Source of the DNA: Pseudomonadota bacterium
GTDB taxonomy: Bacteria > Desulfobacterota > Syntrophobacteria > Syntrophobacterales > Syntrophobacteraceae
Direction of reading: 5' to 3'
Assembly (NCBI GenBank): GCA_023442755.1
Contig: JAEZXS010000100.1
Coordinates: forward strand, 1 to 34,333
Length of the DNA: 34,333 bases
Under the pieces are notes generated by a model. It searched no databases. It was given only the letters and a program-made list of their open reading frames with translations, and was not told the DNA's origin. Of the stretch, positions 7,706-17,729 are shown one piece after another. The translations under genes and the position numbers were made by a program. The first letter of the stretch is position 1. Each line of letters starts with the position of its first letter.

Positions 7706-8914
7706 ATGCTGGAAGAAAATACGAAGAAAAGCGATTTGACCGAGCGGAATCCATCCCGTCCCCGTTCGAGGCACTGGTTTGTTCTGATCCTGGTTGCCCT
7801 GGTGGTAGCCGGCGGATACGCGTACTGGATTCGAGCGGAAGAACCGGCCAACAACCAGGCGAAGCGGGGCCAGGCGCCTCGCGTGCCGATCGTGGCGATG
7901 CCTGCGGTGCAGGGAGATATCGGGATCTACATAACCGGGCTCGGCACCGTCACGCCGCTGCACACGGTTACGGTGAGGAGCCGTGTCGATGGCCAGCTCA
8001 TGCGGGTCCTGTTCCAGGAAGGACAGACTGTCACCGCGGGAACGCTGCTTGCCGAAATCGACCCGAGGCCTTTCGAGGCAGCGCTGACCCAGGTGGAAGG
8101 GCAGATGGCACGGGACAAAGCCCTGCTGGAAAATGCCAAGCTCGACCTCCAACGCTACAAGGTGCTGATGTCGCAGGACTCCATCGCAAAGCAGCAGCTC
8201 GACACCCAGGAGGCCTTGGTACGCCAGTATGAAGGCGCCGTCAAGCTCGACCAGGGACAGATCGACAATGCCAAGCTGCAGCTGGTCTATTCGCGCGTAA
8301 CCGCTCCCATCAGCGGACGCATCGGCTTGCGGCTCGTCGACCCCGGCAACATGATCCACGCAACGGACACCAACGGGCTGGCGGTCATCACCCAGGAACA
8401 ACCGATCGCCGTCGTCTTCCCCATTCCCGAGGACAGCCTGTCGCCCGTACTCAGGAAGTTCAAGGCCGGCGAAAAGCTCCTGGTCGAGGCCTTCGACCGC
8501 GAACAGAAGAAAAAGCTGGCAACGGGGCACCTGCTGACGATCGACAACCAGATAGACCCCAACACCGGAACGGTCCGCCTCAAAGCCGTGTTCTCGAATA
8601 AAGACAGCGAGCTGTTCCCCAACCAGTTCGTGAACGCCCGGCTTTTGCTGGAAACCAAACGCGGAACCACGGTCATCCCCACCGCCGCCGTACAGCGCAG
8701 CCCCCAGGGGACTTTCGTCTTCGTCCTCAAGCCCGACCAGACCGTCGCGATGCGTACGGTCAAGCTCGGCCCGGCCGAAGGGGATAACGTCGCGATCGAG
8801 GACGGCATGTCGCCCGGCGATCAGGCCGTGGTGGAGGGTGCAGAGAGACTGCGTGACGGAAGCAGGGTCGAAGTCGAGGTCCGCGGAGCCGATCCTGTGC
8901 AGAAGGAAAAGTAA
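7706..8914 (+). CDS. mdtA: RND efflux periplasmic adaptor (MdtA/AcrA family)
   Basis: The 402-residue membrane-fusion protein has one N-terminal hydrophobic segment (about 25-43, FVLILVALVVAGGYAYW). The first half-lipoyl strand follows (VTVRSRVDGQLMRVLFQEGQ), then an alpha-hairpin of about 60-70 residues, the second lipoyl half (RVTAPISGRIGLRLVDPGN), a beta-barrel and a membrane-proximal C-terminal domain ending GAERLRDGSRVEVE. It links inner-membrane pumps to the outer-membrane channel in the periplasm. The ATG at 7706 follows AAGTGAG. Its stop shares one base with the start of the next gene (TAATG), so it is tightly coupled to the first RND pump. It may also serve the upstream MacB, which lacks its own adaptor here; that is inference. 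MdtA is named by gene order and similarity of type, not by an alignment. Confidence 0.9.
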   Translation: MLEENTKKSDLTERNPSRPRSRHWFVLILVALVVAGGYAYWIRAEEPANNQAKRGQAPRVPIVAMPAVQGDIGIYITGLGTVTPLHTVTVRSRVDGQLMRVLFQEGQTVTAGTLLAEIDPRPFEAALTQVEGQMARDKALLENAKLDLQRYKVLMSQDSIAKQQLDTQEALVRQYEGAVKLDQGQIDNAKLQLVYSRVTAPISGRIGLRLVDPGNMIHATDTNGLAVITQEQPIAVVFPIPEDSLSPVLRKFKAGEKLLVEAFDREQKKKLATGHLLTIDNQIDPNTGTVRLKAVFSNKDSELFPNQFVNARLLLETKRGTTVIPTAAVQRSPQGTFVFVLKPDQTVAMRTVKLGPAEGDNVAIEDGMSPGDQAVVEGAERLRDGSRVEVEVRGADPVQKEK

Positions 8915-11900
8915 TGAACCCTTCGCGCATATTCATTCTACGACCGGTCGCTACGGCGCTGCTGATGACCGCCCTTCTTCTCGCCGGCGCGGTGGCGTAT
9001 CACCAGTTGCCGGTATCGGCCCTGCCGCAGGTGGACTATCCGACGATCCAGGTATCGACCTTCTATCCCGGCGCCAGCCCGGAGGTCATGGGATCGTCCA
9101 TAACCGCCCCGCTGGAACGCCAGTTCGGGCAGATGCCGGGCCTGAAGCAGATGACGTCCAACAGCTCCGGCGGTAGCTCGGTAATCACGCTGCAGTTCAG
9201 CCTCGACCTCAGCCTGGACGTCGCGGAGCAGGAAGTCCAGGCGGCCATCAACGCGGCCACCAACTTTCTGCCCAAGGACCTGCCCAACCCCCCGGTCTAT
9301 AGCAAGGTCAACCCGGCGGATACGCCGATCCTGACGCTCGCGCTGACTTCCGATACCCTCCCGCTGCCGAAGGTCGAAGATCTGGCCGATACCCGGCTTG
9401 CCCAGAAGATCTCCCAGCTTCCCGGCGTCGGGCTCGTCAGCATAAGCGGCGGCCAGAGGCCCGCGGTCCGGATCCAGGCAAATCCCACCGCCCTGGCGTC
9501 GTACGGCCTGACGCTCGAAGACCTGCGCATCGCCATCGTCAGCGCCAACGTCAACCAGGCGAAAGGCGGCTTCGACGGACCGCGGCAATCCGCGATCATC
9601 GGCGCCAACGATCAGCTCCTGACAAGCGCGGAATACCGGCCCCTGATCGTCGCATACCGCAACAACGCCCCAGTGCGTCTCTCCGATGTCGCCGACGTCA
9701 TAGACGATGCGGAAAACGTCAAGCAGGCCGCCTGGATGAACGACACGCCGGCGGTGATCCTCAACATCCAGAGACAGCCGGGCGCAAACGTCATCGACGT
9801 CGTAGACCGCATAAAAGGGCTTCTGCCCCAGTTGCAGAGCGCTCTGCCCTCGGCGGTTCACGTGACGGTGCTCACCGACCGCACCACGACCATCCGCGAA
9901 TCGGTAAACGATGTCCAGTTCGAACTCATGCTGGCCGTCGCCCTGGTCGTCCTGGTGATCTTCCTGTTCCTGAGAAACGTCCCGGCAACCATCATACCCA
10001 GCGTTGCCGTGCCCCTTTCGCTGGTGGGCTCTTTCGGGGTGATGTACCTGCTCGGATTCAGCCTGAACAACCTCTCTTTGATGGCGCTCACCATCTCCAC
10101 GGGGTTCGTGGTGGACGACGCCATCGTCATGATCGAGAACGTGGCCCGCTACATAGAACAGGGCGATTCCCCGCTCAAGGCGGCGCTCAAAGGGTCCGAG
10201 CAGATCGCGTTCACCATTTTGTCCCTCACCGTCTCGCTCATCGCCGTTCTCATTCCGCTGCTTTTTATGGGTGACGTGGTGGGCAGGCTTTTCCGGGAAT
10301 TCGCCGTCACACTGGGCGTCACGATCCTTATCTCGGCCGTGGTGTCGCTCACTCTGACGCCGATGATGTGCGCGCGCCTTCTCAAACACACGCCCGAGGA
10401 GAGCCAGGGCAGGATGTATCGAAGGTCGCAGGAGTTCTACGACAGCGTGATCGCATGGTACGCCGGAACGCTCCGGTGGGTGCTCAAGCACCAGACCTCG
10501 ACCCTGCTCATCGCCATCGGCACTCTCGCCATGACCATATTCCTGTTCGTAATCGTGCCGAAGGGCTTTTTCCCGGTCCAGGACACCGGAATCATCCAGG
10601 GCATCTCCGATGCGCCCCAGTCGATATCCTTCCCGGCCATGGCGGAAAAGCAGCAGGAACTGGCGAAACTGATCCTGCAGGACCCCGCGGTCAAAAGCCT
10701 GTCCACGTTTATCGGGATAGACGGGACCAACACCACGCTCAACAGCGGGCGTGTTCTCATAAACCTCAAACCGATGGAGGAGCGCAAGCTCAGCGCGGAT
10801 GAGGTCATCATGCGTCTGCAGCCGCAGCTCGACAAGCTGAAAGGGATCACCCTCTATATGCAGCCGGTCCAGGACCTCACCGTCGAAGACCGCGTAAGCC
10901 GCACGCAATTCCAGTACAGCCTCGAAGACCCGGACCCGAACGAGCTGAACACCTGGACCTCAAAGATGGTTGCCGCCATGCGCGACCTGCCGGAACTGCG
11001 CGATGTGAGCAGCGATCAGCAGAACCAGGGCTCACAGGTATACCTCGACATCGACCGGAATACGGCATCGCGGTTCGGCATAACCCCGCAGCTCATAGTG
11101 GATACGCTCTACGACGCGTTCGGCCAGCGGCAGGTTTCCACCATGTTTACCCAGTTGAACCAGTACAGGGTCGTCCTGGAGGTGAAACCCGATTTCCGGC
11201 AGACCCCGGAAAAACTGCAGGCGATCTACATCAGGGGTTCGAGCGGAGAGCAGGTGCCTCTGAGCGCGATTACGCGGGTCTCCACGAGGACCGGCCCCTT
11301 GGTTATCAGCCACCAGGGCCAGTTCCCGGCAAATACACTCTCGTTTAACCTCGCCCCCGGAATATCCCTGGGACACGCCGTGCAGGCGATCGAAGCAACG
11401 GCCAAGCGGCTGGGGCTGCCCCCAAGCATCCATAGCAGTTTCCAGGGCACTGCCCAGGCGTTCCAGGCCTCGCTCGCGAACGAGCCGATCCTGATTTTGG
11501 CGGCGCTCATAACCGTCTACATCGTCCTGGGCGTCTTGTACGAGAGTTACATTCACCCGATAACGATTCTCTCGACGCTGCCTTCGGCGGGCGTAGGGGC
11601 ATTGCTTGCTCTCTTTCTGTGCCGGACCGAGTTCAGCGTCATCGCCCTGATCGGCATCATTCTGCTTATAGGAATCGTCAAGAAAAACGCGATCATGATG
11701 GTGGACTTTGCCCTGGAGGCCGAGCGCAAGGAGGGGAAAGACCCGGTCGATGCGATCTACCAGGCATGCCTTCTGCGGTTTCGCCCGATCATGATGACCA
11801 CGATGGCGGCCCTTCTGGGTGCGCTGCCGCTGGCCCTGGGCACGGGGCTGGGGTCGGAGCTGCGGCGTCCGCTCGGCATTTCCATTATCGGAGGGTTGAT

Positions 11901-12021
11901 CTTCAGCCAGATGCTCACCCTCTATACGACCCCGGTCATTTACCTGTGGTTCGACCGGCTGGCCGGACGCCTCACGAGGCATCGCGCCGCCCGGAACGAC
12001 TATGAAGCGGGTTCCGCATGA
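8914..12021 (+). CDS. mdtB: RND multidrug efflux pump subunit, MdtB-like
   Basis: This 1035-residue protein has the full AcrB/MdtB length and architecture: N-terminal TM1 (ATALLMTALLLAGAVAYHQL), two large periplasmic loops and twelve predicted TM segments in two homologous halves. The proton-relay aspartates appear in TM4 as GFVVDDAIVMIEN (about residues 393-405), and the conserved Lys region is GIVKKNAIMMVDFA (TM10). The typical pattern VYIVLGVLYESYIHPITIL is present. RND pumps are homo- or heterotrimers that exchange protons for drugs or metabolites and feed the adaptor/channel complex. The start overlaps the adaptor stop by one base (AGAAGGA ribosome site), and the stop overlaps the next pump by four bases (ATGA). 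A tandem pair of related pumps argues for an MdtBC-like heterotrimer. Substrate cannot be told from sequence. Confidence 0.93.
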   Translation: MNPSRIFILRPVATALLMTALLLAGAVAYHQLPVSALPQVDYPTIQVSTFYPGASPEVMGSSITAPLERQFGQMPGLKQMTSNSSGGSSVITLQFSLDLSLDVAEQEVQAAINAATNFLPKDLPNPPVYSKVNPADTPILTLALTSDTLPLPKVEDLADTRLAQKISQLPGVGLVSISGGQRPAVRIQANPTALASYGLTLEDLRIAIVSANVNQAKGGFDGPRQSAIIGANDQLLTSAEYRPLIVAYRNNAPVRLSDVADVIDDAENVKQAAWMNDTPAVILNIQRQPGANVIDVVDRIKGLLPQLQSALPSAVHVTVLTDRTTTIRESVNDVQFELMLAVALVVLVIFLFLRNVPATIIPSVAVPLSLVGSFGVMYLLGFSLNNLSLMALTISTGFVVDDAIVMIENVARYIEQGDSPLKAALKGSEQIAFTILSLTVSLIAVLIPLLFMGDVVGRLFREFAVTLGVTILISAVVSLTLTPMMCARLLKHTPEESQGRMYRRSQEFYDSVIAWYAGTLRWVLKHQTSTLLIAIGTLAMTIFLFVIVPKGFFPVQDTGIIQGISDAPQSISFPAMAEKQQELAKLILQDPAVKSLSTFIGIDGTNTTLNSGRVLINLKPMEERKLSADEVIMRLQPQLDKLKGITLYMQPVQDLTVEDRVSRTQFQYSLEDPDPNELNTWTSKMVAAMRDLPELRDVSSDQQNQGSQVYLDIDRNTASRFGITPQLIVDTLYDAFGQRQVSTMFTQLNQYRVVLEVKPDFRQTPEKLQAIYIRGSSGEQVPLSAITRVSTRTGPLVISHQGQFPANTLSFNLAPGISLGHAVQAIEATAKRLGLPPSIHSSFQGTAQAFQASLANEPILILAALITVYIVLGVLYESYIHPITILSTLPSAGVGALLALFLCRTEFSVIALIGIILLIGIVKKNAIMMVDFALEAERKEGKDPVDAIYQACLLRFRPIMMTTMAALLGALPLALGTGLGSELRRPLGISIIGGLIFSQMLTLYTTPVIYLWFDRLAGRLTRHRAARNDYEAGSA

Positions 12022-15000
12022 ACATCTCGGCCCTTTTCATAAAGCGCCCCGTCGCGACGACCCTTCTCACGATCGGGCTCGCACTGTCCGGGGTGGTCGC
12101 CTTCCGCCTTCTGCCGGTGTCCCCCCTGCCGCAGGTGGATTTTCCGACCATCAACGTGTCGGCATCCCTGCCGGGAGCGGACCCGGAAACCATGGCGACA
12201 TCCGTTGCCGCGCCCCTTGAACGGCAGTTCGGCCGCATTGCCGGGGTGACGGAAATGACATCGACAAGCAACCGCGGCTCGACGAACATCGTTCTCCAGT
12301 TCGATCTCGATCGCAACATCGATGGGGCGGCCCGCGACGTGCAGGCGGCCATCAACGCTGCACGAAGCTATCTGCCGGCGGCACTTCCGAACAACCCAAC
12401 TTATCGCAAGGTAAACCCCGCGGACGCGCCGGTCCTCATACTCTCGCTCACTTCCAATCTCGTCAGCCGGGCGCAGATGTACGACCAGGCCACCACGATC
12501 ATCCAGCAGAAGCTCTCCCAGGTAGAGGGTGTCGGCCAGGTGTTCGTCGGCGGCGGCTCCCTGCCCGCGGTGCGCGTCGAGTTGAACCCCGGCGCGTTGA
12601 ACAAGTACGGGATCGGCCTCGAAGATACCCGCAACGCTCTGGCCAGGACCAACGTGAACCGTCCCAAGGGACAGCTCTACGACGATAACCGGACGTGGGA
12701 CATAACGGCCAATGACCAGCTTAGCACCGCGCAGGATTATAAAAATCTCATCGTTACCTACCGGAACGGGGCGGCGGTGCGCCTCACGGACCTGGGCGAC
12801 GTTCAGGACTCGGTCGAAGACCTGCGCAATGCAGGTATGGTGGACGAGAAGCCGGCTGTCATGGTGATCGTCTTCCGGCAGCCCGGTGCGAACATCATCG
12901 AGACGGTGGATCGCGTCCGCGCGCTCATGCCGCAACTCCAGGCATCCATATCGCAAAGCGTCGACCTGTCGGTCGTCGTGGATCGCACGCCTCCGATCCG
13001 GGGTTCGCTGGCCGACGTCGAACACACGCTCGTCGTATCGGGTGTTCTCGTTATCCTGGTCGTTTTCGCATTCCTGCGAAACGTGCGAGCCACGCTCATC
13101 CCGAGCGTCGCGGTCCCGGTCTCTCTCATCGGCACTTTCGCGGTGATGTACCTGTTCGGCTACAGCCTGGACAACCTTTCGCTCATGGCGCTGACCATCG
13201 CCACCGGCTTTGTCGTGGACGACGCGATCGTCGTCCTGGAAAACATCACCCGGTACATGGAAAAGGGATACACCGCGCTGCAGGCCGCATTGACGGGCGC
13301 AAAAGAGATTGCCTTCACGGTGCTTTCGATGAGCATTTCGCTGGTGGCCGTGTTCATTCCCATCCTCCTGATGGGAGGGATGGTGGGACGGCTCTTCAGG
13401 GAGTTTGCCGCAACGCTTTCCGTCGCGATCATGATCTCCCTGGTGGTTTCGCTCACGACTACCCCGATGATGTGCGCGGTGTTCTTGAGACACGAGCAGA
13501 GGCGCGAGCACGGATATCTCTACCGATCGGTGGAATGGGTGTTCGAGACGATGCGGGGGGCCTACGAGGCCAACCTGCGCAGGGCGCTCCGCCATCCGCG
13601 CGTCATGCTCTTCATCACCCTGCTTACCGTTGCGCTTAACGTTTACCTGTTCATTGACATTCCCAAGGGATTCTTCCCGGAACAGGACACCGGCCGGATG
13701 GGCGGCGCGATCCAGGCGTCCCAGGATATATCGTTCCAGGCGATGCGTGAGAAACTGACCAAGGTGGTTCAGATCATCAAGAGCGACCCCGATGTCCAAC
13801 ACGTTGCCGGTTTCACCGGAGGAGGCGCCTCGACAAATTCCGCGCGGATGTTCATCACCCTGAAGCCCTTCGAGGAGCGGAAAGTCAGCGTGCAGGACGT
13901 CATAGCGCGGCTGCGCAAAAAACTCGGGTCTGTGCCGGGCGCCCCCGCGTATCTGCAGGCGGTCCAGGAACTGCGGGTCGGCGGTCGGTCGAGCAACGCC
14001 ATGTACCAGTATACCCTTCAGGGAGCCAACCTGAACGACCTGAACACGTGGGCCCCCCGCATTCTACAGCGGATGCGCCGGATTCCCATCCTGGCCGACG
14101 TGAACAGCGACCAGCAGGACAGGGGGCTCCAGGCGAAACTGGTTATCGACCGCGATACCGCATCTCGCCTGGGCATCACGCCGCAGCTCATAGACGATAC
14201 CCTCTACGACGCCTTCGGCCAGCGCCAGGTCTCCATCATGTACAGCATGTTGAACCAGTACCACGTCGTGATGGAAGTCGATCCCCGGTACTGGCAGCGC
14301 CCGGAAACGTTGAAGGATATCTTTGTCCATTCCCCCACGGGGGCGGAGGTGCCGCTGAGCGCGTTCACGCATTACGAACCGACCGCCACGTCGCTTTCGG
14401 TAAACCACCTGGGCCAGTTCCCGTCGATCACGATATCCTTTAACCTGGCCCCCGGAGCGGCTCTCGGAGATGCGGTCCAGGCGATCGAACAGGCTACGCG
14501 GGAAATGGGAATGCCCGCTGGGATGCGGGGGACGTTCCTTGGCACGGCCCAGGCGTTCAAGGCCTCTCTTGCCAACGAGCCCCTCCTGATCCTCGCGGCG
14601 CTGGTGGCCGTCTATATCGTGCTCGGGGTGTTGTATGAAAGCTACATCCACCCCATCACGATTCTTTCGACGCTACCCTCCGCCGGAGTCGGGGCGCTCC
14701 TGGCCCTCAAGATCTCCCACACCGACCTCAGCCTGATCGCGATCATCGGCATCATCCTGCTGATCGGACTGGTGAAGAAGAACGGCATCATGATGGTCGA
14801 CTTCGCCCTGGAGACGGAACGCCGGGACGGCAAGCAACCCGATGAAGCGATTTTCGAGGCATGCCTGCTGCGATTCCGTCCGATCATGATGACCACAATG
14901 GCTGCCCTGCTCGGGGCGCTGCCCCTGGCCCTCGGCACCGGGGTGGGGTCCGAGCTGCGCCGCCCCCTCGGGATCGCGATCGTCGGCGGGCTGATATTCA

Positions 15001-15137
15001 GCCAGGCATTGACCCTGTTTACGACCCCCGTCATCTATCTCTACATGGATCGTTTCCGGCTCTGGCTGCAGCGCCTGAGAGGAACGGCCCCGATGCCCCC
15101 GGCCGAACAGATACTCCCGGGAGCAGGTCGAAATTGA
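12018..15137 (+). CDS. mdtC: RND multidrug efflux pump subunit, MdtC-like
   Basis: The 1039-residue second pump is clearly paralogous to the one before it: the same start pattern (FIKRPVATTLLTIGLALSG), the same QVDFPTI segment, TM4 GFVVDDAIVVLEN with both proton-relay Asp residues, and GLVKKNGIMMVDFALE with the conserved Lys. It begins in a four-base ATGA overlap with the preceding gene, so equimolar coupled synthesis is likely, as expected for an MdtB2C-type heterotrimer. After its stop come 104 bases before the outer-membrane factor. Both pumps keep the catalytic Asp pair, so loss of proton transport in one partner is not evident. Confidence 0.92.
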   Translation: MNISALFIKRPVATTLLTIGLALSGVVAFRLLPVSPLPQVDFPTINVSASLPGADPETMATSVAAPLERQFGRIAGVTEMTSTSNRGSTNIVLQFDLDRNIDGAARDVQAAINAARSYLPAALPNNPTYRKVNPADAPVLILSLTSNLVSRAQMYDQATTIIQQKLSQVEGVGQVFVGGGSLPAVRVELNPGALNKYGIGLEDTRNALARTNVNRPKGQLYDDNRTWDITANDQLSTAQDYKNLIVTYRNGAAVRLTDLGDVQDSVEDLRNAGMVDEKPAVMVIVFRQPGANIIETVDRVRALMPQLQASISQSVDLSVVVDRTPPIRGSLADVEHTLVVSGVLVILVVFAFLRNVRATLIPSVAVPVSLIGTFAVMYLFGYSLDNLSLMALTIATGFVVDDAIVVLENITRYMEKGYTALQAALTGAKEIAFTVLSMSISLVAVFIPILLMGGMVGRLFREFAATLSVAIMISLVVSLTTTPMMCAVFLRHEQRREHGYLYRSVEWVFETMRGAYEANLRRALRHPRVMLFITLLTVALNVYLFIDIPKGFFPEQDTGRMGGAIQASQDISFQAMREKLTKVVQIIKSDPDVQHVAGFTGGGASTNSARMFITLKPFEERKVSVQDVIARLRKKLGSVPGAPAYLQAVQELRVGGRSSNAMYQYTLQGANLNDLNTWAPRILQRMRRIPILADVNSDQQDRGLQAKLVIDRDTASRLGITPQLIDDTLYDAFGQRQVSIMYSMLNQYHVVMEVDPRYWQRPETLKDIFVHSPTGAEVPLSAFTHYEPTATSLSVNHLGQFPSITISFNLAPGAALGDAVQAIEQATREMGMPAGMRGTFLGTAQAFKASLANEPLLILAALVAVYIVLGVLYESYIHPITILSTLPSAGVGALLALKISHTDLSLIAIIGIILLIGLVKKNGIMMVDFALETERRDGKQPDEAIFEACLLRFRPIMMTTMAALLGALPLALGTGVGSELRRPLGIAIVGGLIFSQALTLFTTPVIYLYMDRFRLWLQRLRGTAPMPPAEQILPGAGRN

Positions 15138-15241
15138 TGCGAAGAGAAGTGAAGGCCCGGGATGGGCAGCCCTCCAGACCCAAGAATCGAGGCTGAAGCC
15201 TTTCCTACAAAAGATAGTGCATGTTGTATTAGCCCGGAGAA

Positions 15242-16711
15242 ATGAGGATGGCCCCACTGAACAGCATGAAATACGGAGTTGCGGCCCTTTGTACAGTGAT
15301 ATCTCTGACCGCATGTACGGTTGGCCCGGATTATGTCCGGCCCGGGACGCAAACCCCGGTCGCATTCAAGGAAAACGAGGGCTGGAAGGTTGCCCAGCCC
15401 AAAGACAGCATCAACCGAGGCGCCTGGTGGGAGGTTTTTAACGACCCGAAATTGAACGAACTGGAACAGCAGGTCGACATCTCGAACCAGAACCTGGCAG
15501 CGGCCGAAGCTCAGTTCAGGCAGGCCGTAGCCGCGGTCCAGGCTTCCCGCGCAGCATATTTCCCCACCGTAGCGGCGGGAACTTCCGCCAGCCGTTCCCG
15601 TCAGTCCGCGAATCTCGCGGGCGCCAGAGGGTCCTCTTCCCCCGTCAACGATTTCCAGCTTACCGGAACCGCCAGTTGGGAACTGGACCTCTGGGGAAAA
15701 GTCAGGAGAACGGTCGAGGCGAGCAAAGCAAGCGCGCAGGCCAGCGCGGCAGACCTCGAACTGGCCCGGTTGAGTGCCCAGGCCCAGCTGGCGCAGGATT
15801 ACCTGCAGCTTCGCACCCTGGATGAATTGAAAGACCTCCTGGACACTACCGTCGGCACCTACCAGACCTTTCTCGACCTTACGAAGAATCGCTATGCCAG
15901 CGGCATCGCATCCCGTTCAGACGTACTCCAGGCCGAAACGCAGCTCAAGGCCGCCCAGGCGCAGTCCGTGGAAACCGGCGTCCAGCGCGCCCAGATGGAA
16001 CACGCCATAGCCCTTCTCCTGGGAAAACCCGCTTCCGAATTCTCGATCCCGCCGGCAAAAATGACGGCCGTGCTCCCGTCGATACCTGCAGGACTGCCGT
16101 CGGAACTGCTCGAACGCAGGCCTGACATAGCCGCAGCCGAGCGGTTCGTCGCATCGGCAAATGCCCAGATCGGGGTGGCCGAGGCGGCCTACTATCCCAC
16201 GATTACGCTCAATGCTTCGGGAGGCTTCGAGGCCTCCGACGTCGCCAAGTGGTTTTCATGGCCCAGCCGGCTCTGGGCGCTCGGACCCGCCGTGCTTCAG
16301 GACACCATCTTCGATGCGGGCCTGAGGCGCGCACAAACCGAACAGGCAAGAGCCGCCTACGACGCCAACGTGGCAAATTACCGGCAAACCGTACTCACCG
16401 CCTTCCAGGAAGTCGAGGATAACCTGTCCACGCTCCGCATCCTGGAGCAGGAAATGCATGTGCAGGAAGAGGCGGTCCGGGCGGCAAAAGAGTCCCTTTC
16501 CGTCACCACCAACCGCTACAAGGCGGGCATTGCAAGCGCCCTGGACGTCATAGTGACGCAGAATATCGCACTGAGCAATGAGGTGACGGCCGTGAACCTG
16601 CATGGCCGCAGGTTGGCCGCAAGCGTTTTGCTCATACAGGCGATCGGCGGAGGGTGGAGTGCATCGGAATTGCCTTCCCTTGATTCGACAAAGAAGGTAA
16701 AACAACCCTAA
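15242..16711 (+). CDS. Outer-membrane efflux lipoprotein, NodT/OprM family
   Basis: The 489-residue protein has a lipoprotein signal with lipobox SLTAC, placing the acylated Cys at residue 25, followed by VGPDYVRP, which is typical of OprM/NodT proteins. Two outer-membrane-efflux repeats follow, rich in heptad-like helical segments (RSDVLQAETQLKAAQAQS; ASALDVIVTQNIALSNEV), as in trimeric TolC-like channels. LLERRPDIAAAERFVASANAQIGVAEAAYYP is reflected in the family hallmark RRPDI. It supplies the exit duct for the RND pumps and perhaps for MacB. The ATG at 15248 has better spacing to GGAG (8 bases) than the ATG at 15242, so the true start may be two codons later. It is followed after 54 bases by a thioredoxin reductase gene. 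Confidence 0.92.
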   Translation: MRMAPLNSMKYGVAALCTVISLTACTVGPDYVRPGTQTPVAFKENEGWKVAQPKDSINRGAWWEVFNDPKLNELEQQVDISNQNLAAAEAQFRQAVAAVQASRAAYFPTVAAGTSASRSRQSANLAGARGSSSPVNDFQLTGTASWELDLWGKVRRTVEASKASAQASAADLELARLSAQAQLAQDYLQLRTLDELKDLLDTTVGTYQTFLDLTKNRYASGIASRSDVLQAETQLKAAQAQSVETGVQRAQMEHAIALLLGKPASEFSIPPAKMTAVLPSIPAGLPSELLERRPDIAAAERFVASANAQIGVAEAAYYPTITLNASGGFEASDVAKWFSWPSRLWALGPAVLQDTIFDAGLRRAQTEQARAAYDANVANYRQTVLTAFQEVEDNLSTLRILEQEMHVQEEAVRAAKESLSVTTNRYKAGIASALDVIVTQNIALSNEVTAVNLHGRRLAASVLLIQAIGGGWSASELPSLDSTKKVKQP

Positions 16712-16765
16712 CACGCGGAGGGATGTCCTCCCGGGAAACAAATGCAGCAACAGGAGATGGATTAG

Positions 16766-17716
16766 ATGATCCGGAAGGACGTTATAATCGTCGGAGGAGG
16801 CCCTGCGGGCCTGACTGCCGGTCTGTATGGCGCACGCGCATTCATGGATGTCCTGCTGATCCGCAGCGGAATGCCTGTCTGCCAGGCCACCATGACCAAC
16901 GATATCGAAAATTACCCGGGCTTTCCCGAAGGAATAGGCGGACCCGAACTGGTTCAGAAGATGGAGGACCAGGCCAGGCGCTTCGGGCTGGAAATATCCG
17001 AAGATGGCGTCGAATCCATCATTCAGGCGGAAGAATGCTTCGTTCTCAAAACGGGCAAGGCGTCCTACCAGGCCCGGACGGTCGTGATAGCGACGGGAGC
17101 CGTGCCTCGCCCGCTCGAGGTCAAAGGAGAAGCGAAATTCCGCGGACGCGGCGTTTCCTACTGCGCCACCTGTGACGGCCGCTTCTTTACGGACCTCCCT
17201 ATAGCGGTGGTCGGCGGAGGCGATGCCGCAGTCAAGGAGGCCATCTACCTCACCCGCTTTGCCTCGAAAATCTACCTCGTCCACCGCAGGCAGGGCTTCC
17301 GCGCCGAGCCGGTGACTGTGCGTCAGGCGGCAGAAAATCCCAAGATAGAGTTTGTCCTCGATACCGTTCTGACTGAAATTCAGGGCGGCAACCTGGTCGA
17401 ATCGGTAAACGTGCGCAATGTCGTCACCGGGGAAGAAAAACAGATCGCCGTGGAAGGCGTTTTCATTTTCACAGGGATCCAGCCGAACTCGGAACTGGTT
17501 TCCCAGCTGGTGGAGACGGACGACCGCGGTTTTATCCTCACCAACCCGGACATGAGCACCTCGTGCCCGGGCATCTACGCTGCGGGAGACGTCTGCCGGA
17601 AGAGCCTGAGGCAGATCGTCACGGCGGTTTCGGATGGGGCGGTGGCCATCGACGCCATCGAAAAATACCTCTCGGAATCCGATATCCCCAGTCACACCGT
17701 TACTGCCAAAGCATAA
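16766..17716 (+). CDS. trxB: Thioredoxin reductase (NADPH, FAD)
   Basis: The 316-residue flavoprotein is the normal length of low-molecular-weight thioredoxin reductase. The FAD site GGGPAG is at 10-15, the redox-active CATC at 133-136 (YCATCDGRFF), the NADPH-binding GGGDAA at 150-155 and the 2'-phosphate-binding HRRQGFRA at 173-180. The C-terminal FAD signature ends YAAGDVCRKSLRQIVTA. It passes electrons from NADPH to thioredoxin or a related CxxC protein in the cytoplasm. The ATG is preceded by AGGAGA. It is the last gene before a strong hairpin and lies only 54 bases behind the efflux channel gene, so it is probably co-transcribed with the pumps. No thioredoxin gene is adjacent. HRR argues for NADPH rather than ferredoxin dependence. 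Confidence 0.93.
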   Translation: MIRKDVIIVGGGPAGLTAGLYGARAFMDVLLIRSGMPVCQATMTNDIENYPGFPEGIGGPELVQKMEDQARRFGLEISEDGVESIIQAEECFVLKTGKASYQARTVVIATGAVPRPLEVKGEAKFRGRGVSYCATCDGRFFTDLPIAVVGGGDAAVKEAIYLTRFASKIYLVHRRQGFRAEPVTVRQAAENPKIEFVLDTVLTEIQGGNLVESVNVRNVVTGEEKQIAVEGVFIFTGIQPNSELVSQLVETDDRGFILTNPDMSTSCPGIYAAGDVCRKSLRQIVTAVSDGAVAIDAIEKYLSESDIPSHTVTAKA

Positions 17717-17729
17717 AATCGAAATCAGC

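Noticed and set aside
8938..10908. 656-codon minus-strand open frame opposite the first RND pump
   Set aside because: The His/Asp/Arg-rich composition is a mirror of pump codons; no domain seen. The similar frames at 11032-11982 and 12000-13802 were rejected for the same reason.
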